Shown one piece after another: positions 1 through 5,745 of a DNA stretch of 6,042 bases. This DNA comes from Rhodospirillaceae bacterium (GTDB lineage Bacteria; Pseudomonadota; Alphaproteobacteria; Dongiales; Dongiaceae). The notes under the pieces were generated by a model. That model did not search any database and was not told where the DNA came from. It saw only the letters and a list, made by a program, of their open reading frames with translations. Where the stretch lies: assembly GCA_016794075.1 (NCBI GenBank), contig JAEUKU010000239.1:1-6042 (forward strand), read 5' to 3'. Made by a program: the position numbers and the translations under genes. Each line of letters begins with the position of its first letter. Within the stretch, counting starts at the first letter, position 1.

Positions 1-873
1 CGGAGCCTCGGTCAGGATGGCGCCCTTGGAGACGACGGTGAAATTGCCGGTCTCGCGGAACGCCCAGTCGAGCAATTGGCCGGTCTCGTCGGCGCGTTCC
101 TGCATGCCGGTCAGACCCTGCACCACCATGACGATACGCCGTCCGTCGCGGATGGCTGAGGCGGTGAGGCCGTAGCCTGCTTCCTCGGTGTGGCCGGTCT
201 TCAAGCCGTCGACACCCGATCCGGCGCGATAGAGCAGCGGGTTGCGGTTGCCCTGCTTGATGCCGTGCCAGGTGAATTCCTTCTCCGAATAGAAGTGGTA
301 GTAGTCGGGGAAGTCGTGGATCAGCCGCATGGCCAGCGTCGCCAGATCCTTGGCCGTCATGTAGTGGTCGGGGTCCGGCCAGCCGGTGGAGTTGCGGAAG
401 TTGCTCCCCGTGAGCCCGATCTCCTTGGCCTTGGCGTTCATCCGTTCGGCGAAGGCCTCCTCGGTCCCGGCCAGGCCCTCGGCGATGACGATGCAGGCAT
501 CGTTGCCGGACTGGATCACCATGCCGCGGATCAGATCCTCGATCCGGACGTCGGAATCGATGTCGACGAACATCTTGGAGCCCTGGGTCGACCAGGCCTT
601 CTGGCTGACATGGAACGTGTCGTCGAGCTTCACGTCGCCGCGCTTCAGGGCGTCGAACAGCATGTAGGCCGTCATCAGCTTGCTCATCGACGCCGGATAC
701 AGCCGCTCCTCGCCCATCTTGTCGTAGATCACCGAACCGGTCTGGAAATCGACGATATAGGCGTGCTTGGCATTGGTGACGAGAGGCTCGGCCAGCGCGC
801 CCGGCGCCAGCAGCGGCGCGGACATCGCGGTGAGGGCGAACAACAAGACGATCAAAAGACGGCGCAGTGACAT
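1..873 (-). CDS. dacC: D-alanyl-D-alanine carboxypeptidase (PBP5/6, peptidase S11 family), partial: C-terminus beyond the window
   Basis: Periplasmic penicillin-binding protein that removes the terminal D-Ala from peptidoglycan pentapeptides, limiting cross-linking. Reading the minus strand from 873 gives 291 residues with no stop before the window edge. A signal peptide covers about residues 1-28 (basic MSLRR, hydrophobic core, cleavage after ALA). All three active-site motifs are present: SxxK as S62-M-S-K65 within YPASMSKLMTAY, SGN at 122-124, and KTG at 225-227. Family members run to roughly 380-400 residues, so the missing part should hold the C-terminal beta domain and membrane anchor. 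An in-frame ATG nine bases upstream (882) is an alternative start; neither has a strong ribosome site, though GAGAG lies just before 873. The gene follows rlpA after 115 bases with no terminator seen, so co-transcription is likely. The family is certain. The dacC symbol is by analogy: dacA and dacF paralogues cannot be told apart here. Confidence 0.93.
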   Translation of the reverse strand, partial: MSLRRLLIVLLFALTAMSAPLLAPGALAEPLVTNAKHAYIVDFQTGSVIYDKMGEERLYPASMSKLMTAYMLFDALKRGDVKLDDTFHVSQKAWSTQGSKMFVDIDSDVRIEDLIRGMVIQSGNDACIVIAEGLAGTEEAFAERMNAKAKEIGLTGSNFRNSTGWPDPDHYMTAKDLATLAMRLIHDFPDYYHFYSEKEFTWHGIKQGNRNPLLYRAGSGVDGLKTGHTEEAGYGLTASAIRDGRRIVMVVQGLTGMQERADETGQLLDWAFRETGNFTVVSKGAILTEAP

Positions 874-988
874 GGCTCTCATCCAATCCGGGCAATTCGG
901 GTTCGATCGATCACGCCGCGACCTTTTCCCTGGCGCGGAAACTCGGACAATTCCGCATCGCGGTCAAGCAGCCCGGCTGCGCCACGGC

Positions 989-1948
989 CTAGTCCACGAC
1001 GATGCGCGATTCGGGATGGCCTTCGGCGATCATCCGTTTCAGCGTCTCGTCGGCTTCGGTGACCGAGGCGAGCGGCCCGATGCGGACGCGGTAATAGCGC
1101 TGCGCGTCGACCGTCACCGGCGCCACGCGCACGGCGCCGTATTTCTTCAGCCGCCCGCTCAGCTGGTTGGCGTTGGCTTGGCGCAGGAAGGCGCCCGCCT
1201 GGATGTAGATGTTGGTCGGCTTCACCGCCACCTGGGTGACCTTGCCGTCAGGCTCAGGAAGCACCATCTGGCCGACCGCGCTGCCGCCCGCCGCCGGGGT
1301 CTCGGGCTGCGCGGCGCCCTGGCCGCCGCCCGGGCTCACCTTGGCGCCGGCGATCGGCTCGAGGCCGCCCGCCGTCACCTCGCCCGCGGGCGCCGCCTTG
1401 GGTGCCGGCGGCAGGGTGTCACCGCCCGACTTGGAGGCCGCGGCGGCAAGCAGCTGGCTTTCCTCCGCCAGGATCTCGACCCGCACCCGCGCCGTGCCGC
1501 GCTCGATGAAGCCCAGCAGCTGCGCGCCGCGCCGGCTCAAATCGATGATGCGCCCGGCCGAGAAGGGGCCGCGGTCATTCACCCGCACGGCGATCGAGCG
1601 GCCGTTCTCCAGATTGGTCACCCGGACCATGGACGGCATGGGCAGGGTCTTGTGCGCCGCGGTGAGGCCGTTGGTGTCGAACACCTCGCCATTGGCGGTG
1701 CGCTTGCCGTCGAAGCCGGGCCCGTACCAGGAGGCGATGCCGGTCTCGTTGTAGTTATAATCTGCCTTTGGATAGTACCAGACGCCCCCCACCTGGTAGG
1801 GCTTGCCGATCTTGTACGGCGCCGGCTTGCCCGGGCCGGGATTGGTGATGACCTTCGCCTGGTCCACCAGCACCTTGGATTCGGTGCAGCCGGCGAGCAG
1901 GCTTGCGATGGCGGTGAGGATCAGCGCTTGGCGTCGAAGGGTCCACAT
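989..1948 (-). CDS. rlpA: RlpA family septal ring lipoprotein / lytic transglycosylase with SPOR domain
   Basis: 319-residue outer-membrane lipoprotein. The lipobox L18-A-G-C21 ends a short signal peptide; the residue after the cysteine is Thr, so inner-membrane retention is not expected. The double-psi beta-barrel domain spans about 69-160 (GIASWYGPGFDGKRTANGE..., AAHKTLP, RVNDRGPF). E88, D91 and H99 have the same spacing as the catalytic E120, D123 and H131 of Pseudomonas RlpA, which cleaves glycan strands lacking stem peptides; activity here is therefore plausible but inferred. A Pro/Ala/Gly-rich linker (about 170-240) leads to a C-terminal SPOR domain (about 245-318), which in this family binds denuded septal glycan. 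The start is the first in-frame ATG before the signal peptide; no good Shine-Dalgarno precedes it. It lies upstream of the carboxypeptidase on the same strand and is divergent from tRNA-Ser. Confidence 0.95.
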   Translation of the reverse strand: MWTLRRQALILTAIASLLAGCTESKVLVDQAKVITNPGPGKPAPYKIGKPYQVGGVWYYPKADYNYNETGIASWYGPGFDGKRTANGEVFDTNGLTAAHKTLPMPSMVRVTNLENGRSIAVRVNDRGPFSAGRIIDLSRRGAQLLGFIERGTARVRVEILAEESQLLAAAASKSGGDTLPPAPKAAPAGEVTAGGLEPIAGAKVSPGGGQGAAQPETPAAGGSAVGQMVLPEPDGKVTQVAVKPTNIYIQAGAFLRQANANQLSGRLKKYGAVRVAPVTVDAQRYYRVRIGPLASVTEADETLKRMIAEGHPESRIVVD

Positions 1949-2218
1949 GGCGTCAGGCGTTGGGTGAAACTCGGCGTCGCAAGTCCGGAAACGGGCCCCC
2001 TGCGACTCAATCGGGGCAGGCTAAAGCCACCTCGGCCCCCTGGCAACTCACGCCCGCATGAGCTGCCGGAAGCGGCGGAAAACCGCCGGTTTGCCGCCCG
2101 AGACGACCAAGTATCGGACCGCCCGGCCGCCGGAACACGCCGAGTCGGGGCCAGGCCTGGGTGGCTTGCTTGACCCCCTCGGCCCGCTGGCCTAATGGAA
2201 CCCCCGGTGGCCGGCGCG
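1949..2218. other. Divergent intergenic region between rlpA and tRNA-Ser
   Basis: This 270-base spacer should hold the outward promoters of rlpA (minus) and tRNA-Ser (plus). Only the tRNA promoter is recognisable. A small hairpin, CGGCGG-AAAA-CCGCCG, sits at 2073-2088 with no T-run. No convincing sigma-70 promoter for rlpA and no short gene with a ribosome site was found. Open frames that cross the spacer lack protein-like features. Confidence 0.5.
2170..2198 (+). promoter_or_regulatory. Probable sigma-70 promoter of tRNA-Ser
   Basis: TTGACC at 2170-2175 matches the -35 consensus at five of six positions. It is followed after 17 bases by TAATGG (2193-2198), a weak -10. The predicted start, around 2204-2206, is about 14 bases before the mature tRNA 5' end, which suits a short leader removed by RNase P. 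Confidence 0.55.
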
Positions 2219-2308
2219 GGATGGGTGGCCGAGTGGTTTAAGGCAGCGGTCTTGAAAACCGCCGTGGGGGCAACCCCACCGTGAGTTCGAATCTCACCCC
2301 ATCCGCCA
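2219..2308 (+). tRNA. tRNA-Ser, anticodon TGA, CCA encoded
   Basis: A complete class II tRNA cloverleaf. Acceptor stem GGATGGG (2219-2225) pairs with CCCATCC (2298-2304). The D-arm follows from 2228. The anticodon stem GCGGT/ACCGC (2246-2250/2258-2262) encloses loop CTTGAAA with anticodon TGA at 2253-2255. A long variable arm (about 2263-2280, GTGGGG/CCCCAC) is diagnostic of Ser, Leu or Tyr. The T-arm is GTGAG-TTCGAAT-CTCAC (2281-2297). Discriminator G is at 2305 and CCA at 2306-2308. It reads UCA and UCG, and probably other UCN codons through wobble modification. The 3' end is partly duplicated near 3305. Confidence 0.97.
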
Positions 2309-2315
2309 ATACCGA

Positions 2316-2339
2316 CGGGCCCTCCATCGCCCCGCTTTT
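2316..2339 (+). terminator. Weak candidate terminator after tRNA-Ser
   Basis: CGGGC (2316-2320) can pair with GCCCCG (2329-2334) with one bulged base, and is followed by CTTTTC. The stem is short and the T-run is only four bases. A second imperfect hairpin at 2353-2372 (GGCAAAGC/GCTTTTGCC) lies just downstream without a T-run. Either could end or process the tRNA transcript; neither is strong. Confidence 0.25.
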
Positions 2340-2405
2340 CAAGCATTCCGCCGGCAAAGCCGCGCTTTTGCCTGCTTCAAGCCGCGATCCGGGGGGCATC
2401 CGACG

Positions 2406-2416
2406 TTGCTTATATA
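2406..2416 (+). promoter_or_regulatory. Possible -10 region of the hisJQM operon
   Basis: The A+T-rich TTGCTTATATA at 2406-2416 stands out in a GC-rich spacer, and TATATA (2411-2416) resembles a -10 element. It lies 84 bases before the hisJ GTG. No matching -35 is seen about 17 bases upstream, so the promoter would need an extended -10 or an activator. Tentative. Confidence 0.35.
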
Positions 2417-2487
2417 GAGCCGGCGAATTAAGGTTTCGCGGCAGACATGCAAGAACGCCGCTGAAATCGGTGGCAGAATTCTCTTTT

Positions 2488-2494
2488 AGGGAGG
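2488..2494 (+). promoter_or_regulatory. Ribosome binding site fixing the hisJ GTG start
   Basis: AGGGAGG lies five bases before GTG at 2500. It decides the start: the frame is open back to 2281, but that extension runs into the tRNA gene and has no signal peptide at its end, whereas the GTG start gives a clean one. Confidence 0.85.
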
Positions 2495-2499
2495 CTCAA

Positions 2500-3288
2500 G
2501 TGAAGAAAATTGCAACGTGGCTATTGGCTGGCGCCATGTTGGCCGCGACCTTCGGCACCGCCATCGCCGATGAGATGAAGAAGGTCAAGATCGGCACCGA
2601 GGGCGCCTATCCGCCGTTCAACTCGATCGATCCCAATGGCGAGCTGGTCGGCTTCGACGTCGAGATCGCCAAGGCGCTCTGCGCCGCCGCGAAGTTCGAC
2701 TGCGAATTCGTGGTCCAGGATTGGGACGGCATCATCGACGGCCTGAACGCCAAGAAATACGACGCCATCATCGCCTCGATGTCGATCACCGACGAGCGCA
2801 AGAAGGTGGTCGACTTCACCAACAAGTACTACAACACCCCCGCCAAGTTCATCGCCAAGAAGGGCGCCGGGCTCGACATCTCGCCTGAGGGTCTGACCGG
2901 CAAGTCGGTCGGCGTCCAGCGCGCGACCATCCATGAGAACTTCGTGCGCGACAAGTTCCCGGGCCTCGACGTCCGCGTCTATGCCACACAGGACGAAGCC
3001 AACGCCGACCTGGTGGCCGGCCGCGTCGACCTGGTGATGGCGGATTCGGTCGCCCTGCTGGAGGGCTTCCTGAAGACGGCGGAAGGCGGCGAGTTCGAAT
3101 TCGTCGGGCCCGACTACAACGATCCCAAGTGGCACGGCGAAGGCGCCGGCATCGCCGTCCGCAAGGGCGATACCGACCTGCTGAACGCCCTCAACGCCGC
3201 CATCGACCAGATCCGCGCCGATGGCACCTACAAGGCGATCAACGACAAGTATTTCGCGTTCGACGTCTACGGCGAGCCGGCCAGCTAA
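2500..3288 (+). CDS. hisJ: HisJ/LAO-type periplasmic amino-acid-binding protein of an ABC importer
   Basis: 262-residue solute-binding protein family 3 member. A Sec signal peptide (KKIATWLLAGAML...) is cleaved near AIA-D24. In mature numbering (minus 23) the ligand pocket lines up with the lysine-arginine-ornithine binding protein: Y37 (Y14), aromatic W75 (F52), the SMSITDER segment with R100 (R77, binds the carboxylate), T143 (about T121) and D182 (about D161, binds the amino group). C61 and C68 keep the seven-residue spacing of the HisJ/LAO disulfide. The C-terminus DGTYKAINDKYFAFDVYG is typical of the family. It captures a polar, probably basic, amino acid and delivers it to HisQ-HisM. 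The exact substrate (His, Arg, Lys, Orn or an opine) cannot be told by eye, so the symbol marks the subfamily only. First gene of an operon; GTG start with a strong ribosome site. Confidence 0.92.
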   Translation: MKKIATWLLAGAMLAATFGTAIADEMKKVKIGTEGAYPPFNSIDPNGELVGFDVEIAKALCAAAKFDCEFVVQDWDGIIDGLNAKKYDAIIASMSITDERKKVVDFTNKYYNTPAKFIAKKGAGLDISPEGLTGKSVGVQRATIHENFVRDKFPGLDVRVYATQDEANADLVAGRVDLVMADSVALLEGFLKTAEGGEFEFVGPDYNDPKWHGEGAGIAVRKGDTDLLNALNAAIDQIRADGTYKAINDKYFAFDVYGEPAS

Positions 3289-3309
3289 CGGCTCTTTCAT
3301 CGCACGAGT

Positions 3310-3357
3310 CTCACCCCATCCGCGTCGCGCCGTCAGGCGTGATGCGGACGGGGTGAG
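3310..3357 (+). repeat. 22-bp imperfect inverted repeat (hairpin) between hisJ and hisQ
   Basis: The left arm (3310-3331, beginning CTCACCCCATCCGC) pairs with the right arm (3336-3357, ending GCGGACGGGGTGAG) around a GTCA tetraloop. All 22 positions pair except one A-C mismatch, counting two G-U wobbles. It begins 21 bases after the hisJ stop and ends 32 bases before the hisQ start. No T-run follows, so it is not a classic intrinsic terminator. Such hairpins after binding-protein genes commonly protect the upstream message from 3' exonucleases and raise binding protein over permease; that role is inferred here. Confidence 0.85.
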
Positions 3358-3378
3358 CCGTTTGCCGACGGCCGAAAC

Positions 3379-3384
3379 GGGGGA
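3379..3384 (+). promoter_or_regulatory. Ribosome binding site supporting a TTG start for hisQ
   Basis: GGGGGA ends five bases before TTG at 3390. In this frame a stop codon (TGA, 3354-3356) lies upstream, and no ATG or GTG occurs between it and 3390. The TTG is therefore the only start that retains the conserved N-terminus. Confidence 0.75.
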
Positions 3385-3389
3385 CAGCC

Positions 3390-4082
3390 TTGTTCGATTT
3401 CCGGGGCTACGGCTGGGTTTTCTGGGAGGGGCTGCAGGTCACCGTCCTGGTCGGCCTGTGCGCCGGCGTGGTGGCGATCGCCATGGGCCTGCTCGGCGCC
3501 TGGGGCAAGCTGTGCAAGGCGCGCCCGGCCAATATGCTGGCGAACGCGTATACGACGGTGGTGCGCGGCGTGCCCGAGCTGGTGCTGATCCTGCTCGTCT
3601 ATTACGGCGTCACCATCCTGCTGCAGCGCGTGCTGACCGCCCTGCTCGGCGCCGAGGTGCTGATCGACATCGATCCGTTCACCGCCGGCGTGCTGACGCT
3701 CGGCGTCATCTACGGCGCCTTCGCCACCGAGGTCTTCCGCGGCGCCTTCCAGGCCATCCCCAAGGGCCAGATCGAGGCGGCGCATTCCTTCGGCATGTCG
3801 CGGCTGCTGACGCTGCGGCGCATCATGCTGCCGCAGGTCTGGCGCTTCGCCCTCCCCGGCCTCGGCAATCTGTGGCTGGTGCTGATCAAGGCGACGGCGC
3901 TCATGTCGGTGATCCAGCTTGAGGAGCTGATGCGCTGGTCCGACATCGGCGCCCGCAACACCAAGCTGCCCTTCACTTTCTACCTCACCGCGTCCTTCAT
4001 CTATCTCGGCATCACGATCGTCTCCATGACGCTGCAGCATTGGGCCGAGACCTGGGCCAATCGCGGCGTGCGGCGGGCTTGA
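3390..4082 (+). CDS. hisQ: Amino-acid ABC transporter permease, HisQ subfamily
   Basis: 230-residue inner-membrane permease, one half of the HisQM channel; E. coli HisQ is about the same length. About five hydrophobic segments are visible (roughly 15-37, 60-85, 97-115, 153-175, 195-215). Family landmarks include RGVPELVLILLVYYG (59-73), IDIDP followed by AGVLTLGVIYGA, and FRGAFQAIPKG (116-126). The cytoplasmic EAA loop, which docks on the ATPase, is E129-A-A...G135...IMLP148. The similarity to HisQ around IDIDP and FRGAF is strong enough to name the subunit. Translation begins at a rare TTG with a good ribosome site. Together with the upstream hairpin this suggests lower expression than hisJ. 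hisM follows after eight bases. Confidence 0.93.
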   Translation: MFDFRGYGWVFWEGLQVTVLVGLCAGVVAIAMGLLGAWGKLCKARPANMLANAYTTVVRGVPELVLILLVYYGVTILLQRVLTALLGAEVLIDIDPFTAGVLTLGVIYGAFATEVFRGAFQAIPKGQIEAAHSFGMSRLLTLRRIMLPQVWRFALPGLGNLWLVLIKATALMSVIQLEELMRWSDIGARNTKLPFTFYLTASFIYLGITIVSMTLQHWAETWANRGVRRA

Positions 4083-4090
4083 GCGGCGCC

Positions 4091-4855
4091 ATGGACTCGC
4101 TCGATCTCTTCTTCGAAAGCCTGGGGCTGGAGCCGATCTGGAACAATTTGCCGCGTTTTCTGAGCGGCGCGCTGCTGACCATCGAGATCACCGCGCTCAG
4201 CGTCTCGCTGGGCCTGGCCCTCGCGCTGCCGCTGGCGCTGGCGCGGCTCTCGGTCAATCCGCTGCTGCGTCTGCCGGTCTACGGCTACATCTTCTATTTC
4301 CGCGGCACGCCGCTGCTGGTGCAGCTTTTCCTGATCTATTACGGCAGCGGCCAGTTCCGCGACGTGCTCGAGGATGTCGGCCTGTGGCGCTTCCTGCGCG
4401 AGCCGTATTTCTGCGCCATCCTCGCCCTTACCCTGAACACCGCCGCCTACACCGCGGAGATCCTGCGCGGCGCCATCCAGGCGGTCCCCTTCGGCGAGGT
4501 CGAGGCGGCACGCGCCTGCGGCATGTCGCGCCCCATGCTCTTTCGCCGCATCATCCTGCCCAAGGCGGCACGGCTGGCCCTGCCGGCCTATTCCAACGAG
4601 GTCATCTTCCTGTTCCAGGCGACCTCGCTGGTCAGCATCATCACCCTCATGGACCTGACCGGCGTGGCGCGGGTCATCATCTCGCGCTCGTTCCGCACCT
4701 TCGAGGTCTGGATCTTCGTCGGGCTCATCTACCTCGCCCTCACCTACCTGATCGCCTGGGTCTTTCATAAGGTCGAGTACCGCATGATGGGCCATTTGCG
4801 CGCCAGCCCCGGCCAGGCCGCGGCGGCGGAGCCGGCGGTCGCCGTCCGCAACTGA
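4091..4855 (+). CDS. hisM: Amino-acid ABC transporter permease, HisM subfamily
   Basis: 254-residue inner-membrane permease pairing with HisQ. Landmarks are FRGTPLLVQLFLIYYG (70-85), the hydrophobic LALTLNTAAYTAEILRGAI (111-129), the EAA loop E138-A-A...G144...IILP157, and ALPAYSNEV (163-171), all characteristic of HisM. About five membrane segments are visible. A short Ala/Pro-rich tail (about 239-254) extends beyond the usual end. I chose ATG 4091, eight bases after the hisQ stop. The frame is open back to ATG 4040, but that would overlap hisQ by 43 bases and add a non-conserved polar stretch. A TTG at 4079 overlapping the hisQ stop is another option. The ribosome site is weak, so translational coupling to hisQ is likely. 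No ATPase gene follows. Confidence 0.92.
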   Translation: MDSLDLFFESLGLEPIWNNLPRFLSGALLTIEITALSVSLGLALALPLALARLSVNPLLRLPVYGYIFYFRGTPLLVQLFLIYYGSGQFRDVLEDVGLWRFLREPYFCAILALTLNTAAYTAEILRGAIQAVPFGEVEAARACGMSRPMLFRRIILPKAARLALPAYSNEVIFLFQATSLVSIITLMDLTGVARVIISRSFRTFEVWIFVGLIYLALTYLIAWVFHKVEYRMMGHLRASPGQAAAAEPAVAVRN

Positions 4856-4892
4856 CGGCCACTCCCGCGCTTCGACAATCCTGTCCCCAGCG

Positions 4893-4917
4893 GGAACCCG
4901 CCCCGCATTAAGCGGTT
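4893..4917 (+). promoter_or_regulatory. Candidate EcfG (general stress response) promoter
   Basis: GGAAC (4893-4897) is followed after 16 bases by GGTT (4914-4917). The alphaproteobacterial EcfG/sigma-T consensus is GGAAC-N16-17-CGTT, so only one base differs. It lies in the 171-base spacer before the ferritin-like gene and implies a leader of roughly 100 bases. It also overlaps a small hairpin (GCGGG-AA-CCCGC, 4890-4901). Read by eye; a chance match is possible. Confidence 0.5.
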
Positions 4918-5013
4918 ATCGAACTGCCACCGATGGATATCCAGGGCCGGCAAGCAATGGACTGCATCTGCCACCCGGCAGTTCCAGCGCCCTCGCCGTC
5001 CCGCCGCCAACCC

Positions 5014-5020
5014 GAAAGGA
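5014..5020 (+). promoter_or_regulatory. Ribosome binding site of the ferritin-like gene
   Basis: GAAAGGA ends six bases before ATG 5027. It supports this start and independent translation rather than coupling to hisM. Confidence 0.75.
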
Positions 5021-5026
5021 CCGCGC

Positions 5027-5632
5027 ATGAAACCGAAGCTGAACGACCAACTCGCCGAACTCCTGCAGCAGATGCTGGAAACCGAAATGGGCGGCGTGAA
5101 GATCTACGAAATGGCGCTGCAATGCGTCGTCAACGAGGATCTGAAGAAGGAATACGAGGAATACCTGGAGCAGACCCAGAAGCACGAGCGCATCATGCGC
5201 GAGCTGTTCGAGAAGCTGGGTCTGGCCGAGGAGGAGACGCCAGGCCGGCTGGTCGTGCGCCACATCGGCGAATCCCTGGTGACGGCCATGACCATGGCCA
5301 AGGATTCCGGCACGCCGGAAGCCGCCGAGATCGTCGCCTGCGAATGCGTGGTCTTTGCCGAGACAAAGGATCACCTCAACTGGCACCTGCTCACCAGCTT
5401 CGCCGAGGAGGCCAAGGGCGACCTCAAGAAGGCGCTGATGGAGGCGGTGGAACAGGTCGAGGACCAGGAGGACGAGCACCTCTATCACAGCAAGGGCTGG
5501 TGCCGCGAATTGTGGATCGCCTCGCTGGGCATGAAAGCGGTCCTGCCGCCGCCCGAGGAGCAGAAGAGTGTGAAGACCGCCATCGGCGCCTCGCGTGCCG
5601 AGCAGGCGCGGGACGAACTGCTCAAGCACTGA
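5027..5632 (+). CDS. Uncharacterised ferritin-like (four-helix-bundle) protein
   Basis: 201-residue, highly charged, Glu-rich protein without signal peptide or membrane segment, so probably cytoplasmic. Four long amphipathic helices are apparent (about 5-32, 37-65, 95-128, 131-160), the pattern of ferritin-like proteins. Candidate metal ligands are E20 or E28 in helix 1, H53 in helix 2, E106 or E112 with H116 and H120 in helix 3, and a proper ExxH motif E148-D-E-H151 (plus H154) in helix 4. Helix 2 lacks the expected Glu three residues before its His (T50 instead), so a classic diiron site is not assured. Four cysteines occur (C33, C105, C107, C159), including a C-E-C. The C-terminal part is less charged with PPPEE (175-179). 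I cannot name the family; DUF892/YciF-like or rubrerythrin-like relatives are the nearest I can suggest. A stress role is inferred only from its promoter candidate. It has a good ribosome site and its own terminator. Confidence 0.85.
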   Translation: MKPKLNDQLAELLQQMLETEMGGVKIYEMALQCVVNEDLKKEYEEYLEQTQKHERIMRELFEKLGLAEEETPGRLVVRHIGESLVTAMTMAKDSGTPEAAEIVACECVVFAETKDHLNWHLLTSFAEEAKGDLKKALMEAVEQVEDQEDEHLYHSKGWCRELWIASLGMKAVLPPPEEQKSVKTAIGASRAEQARDELLKH

Positions 5633-5639
5633 CGCGGCG

Positions 5640-5664
5640 GCGCGGCGACCGCCAGGCGCCGCGC
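5640..5664 (+). repeat. GC-rich hairpin just after the ferritin-like gene
   Basis: GCGCGGCG (5640-5647) pairs perfectly with CGCCGCGC (5657-5664) around a nine-base loop, starting eight bases after the stop codon. No T-run follows. It precedes the stronger terminator and may aid termination or protect the transcript 3' end. Confidence 0.5.
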
Positions 5665-5678
5665 GGTGCCTTCAAGAG

Positions 5679-5713
5679 ACGGCTCCGCTCCTCGGATCGG
5701 AGCCGTTTTTCTT
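5679..5713 (+). terminator. Rho-independent terminator of the ferritin-like gene
   Basis: ACGGCTCCG (5679-5687) pairs perfectly with CGGAGCCGT (5698-5706) around a ten-base loop and runs into TTTTTCTTT. This is the clearest intrinsic terminator in the window. It acts on the plus strand; the minus-strand reading has only CTCTT after the stem. Confidence 0.88.
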
Positions 5714-5731
5714 TGGCCCGGGGTATTGCGG

Positions 5732-5745
5732 CCGCCGGCCGGCGG
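5732..5745. repeat. Perfect 14-base GC palindrome beside the response-regulator stop
   Basis: CCGCCGGCCGGCGG at 5732-5745 is its own reverse complement and directly abuts the minus-strand stop codon at 5746. It could form a short hairpin at the end of that transcript, but no T-run follows on the minus strand. In DNA this rich in GC it may be chance. Confidence 0.4.

Noticed and set aside
190..870. 226-residue plus-strand open frame opposite the carboxypeptidase
   Set aside because: The minus strand encodes all three penicillin-binding motifs here, and the plus-strand product has no recognisable domain.
2078..2088. 11-base match GAAAACCGCCG to the tRNA-Ser anticodon region (2254-2264)
   Set aside because: Too short and isolated; it is part of a simple local hairpin, and no further tRNA similarity surrounds it.
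767..2173. 468-residue plus-strand open frame antisense to rlpA
   Set aside because: It is a GC-driven shadow: Arg, His and Gly-rich low-complexity sequence opposite a convincing lipoprotein gene.
1921..2346. Minus-strand 141-residue open frame across the tRNA
   Set aside because: Its N-terminal part is the antisense translation of tRNA-Ser, a well-known database artefact, and the rest has no protein-like features.
2470..2486. Possible sigma-54 promoter (TGGCAG...TCTTTT) before hisJ
   Set aside because: The GC of the -12 element is absent and the site lies too close to the ribosome binding site.
2281..2499. 73-residue upstream extension of the hisJ reading frame
   Set aside because: It begins inside tRNA-Ser and would bury the signal peptide. 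A strong ribosome site and GTG at 2500 give the correct protein length.
2521..3300. 259-residue minus-strand open frame opposite hisJ
   Set aside because: Its codons mirror hisJ and the product is a repetitive Val, Asp and Gly-rich shadow with no ribosome site seen.
3333..4795. Two long minus-strand open frames opposite hisQ and hisM (3333-4040, 4001-4795)
   Set aside because: His, Gln and Asp-rich products are typical antisense translations of membrane proteins in GC-rich DNA.
4916..5629. 237-residue minus-strand open frame opposite the ferritin-like gene
   Set aside because: A Leu, His and Val-rich shadow. The plus strand has a ribosome site, helical periodicity and a terminator directly after its stop.
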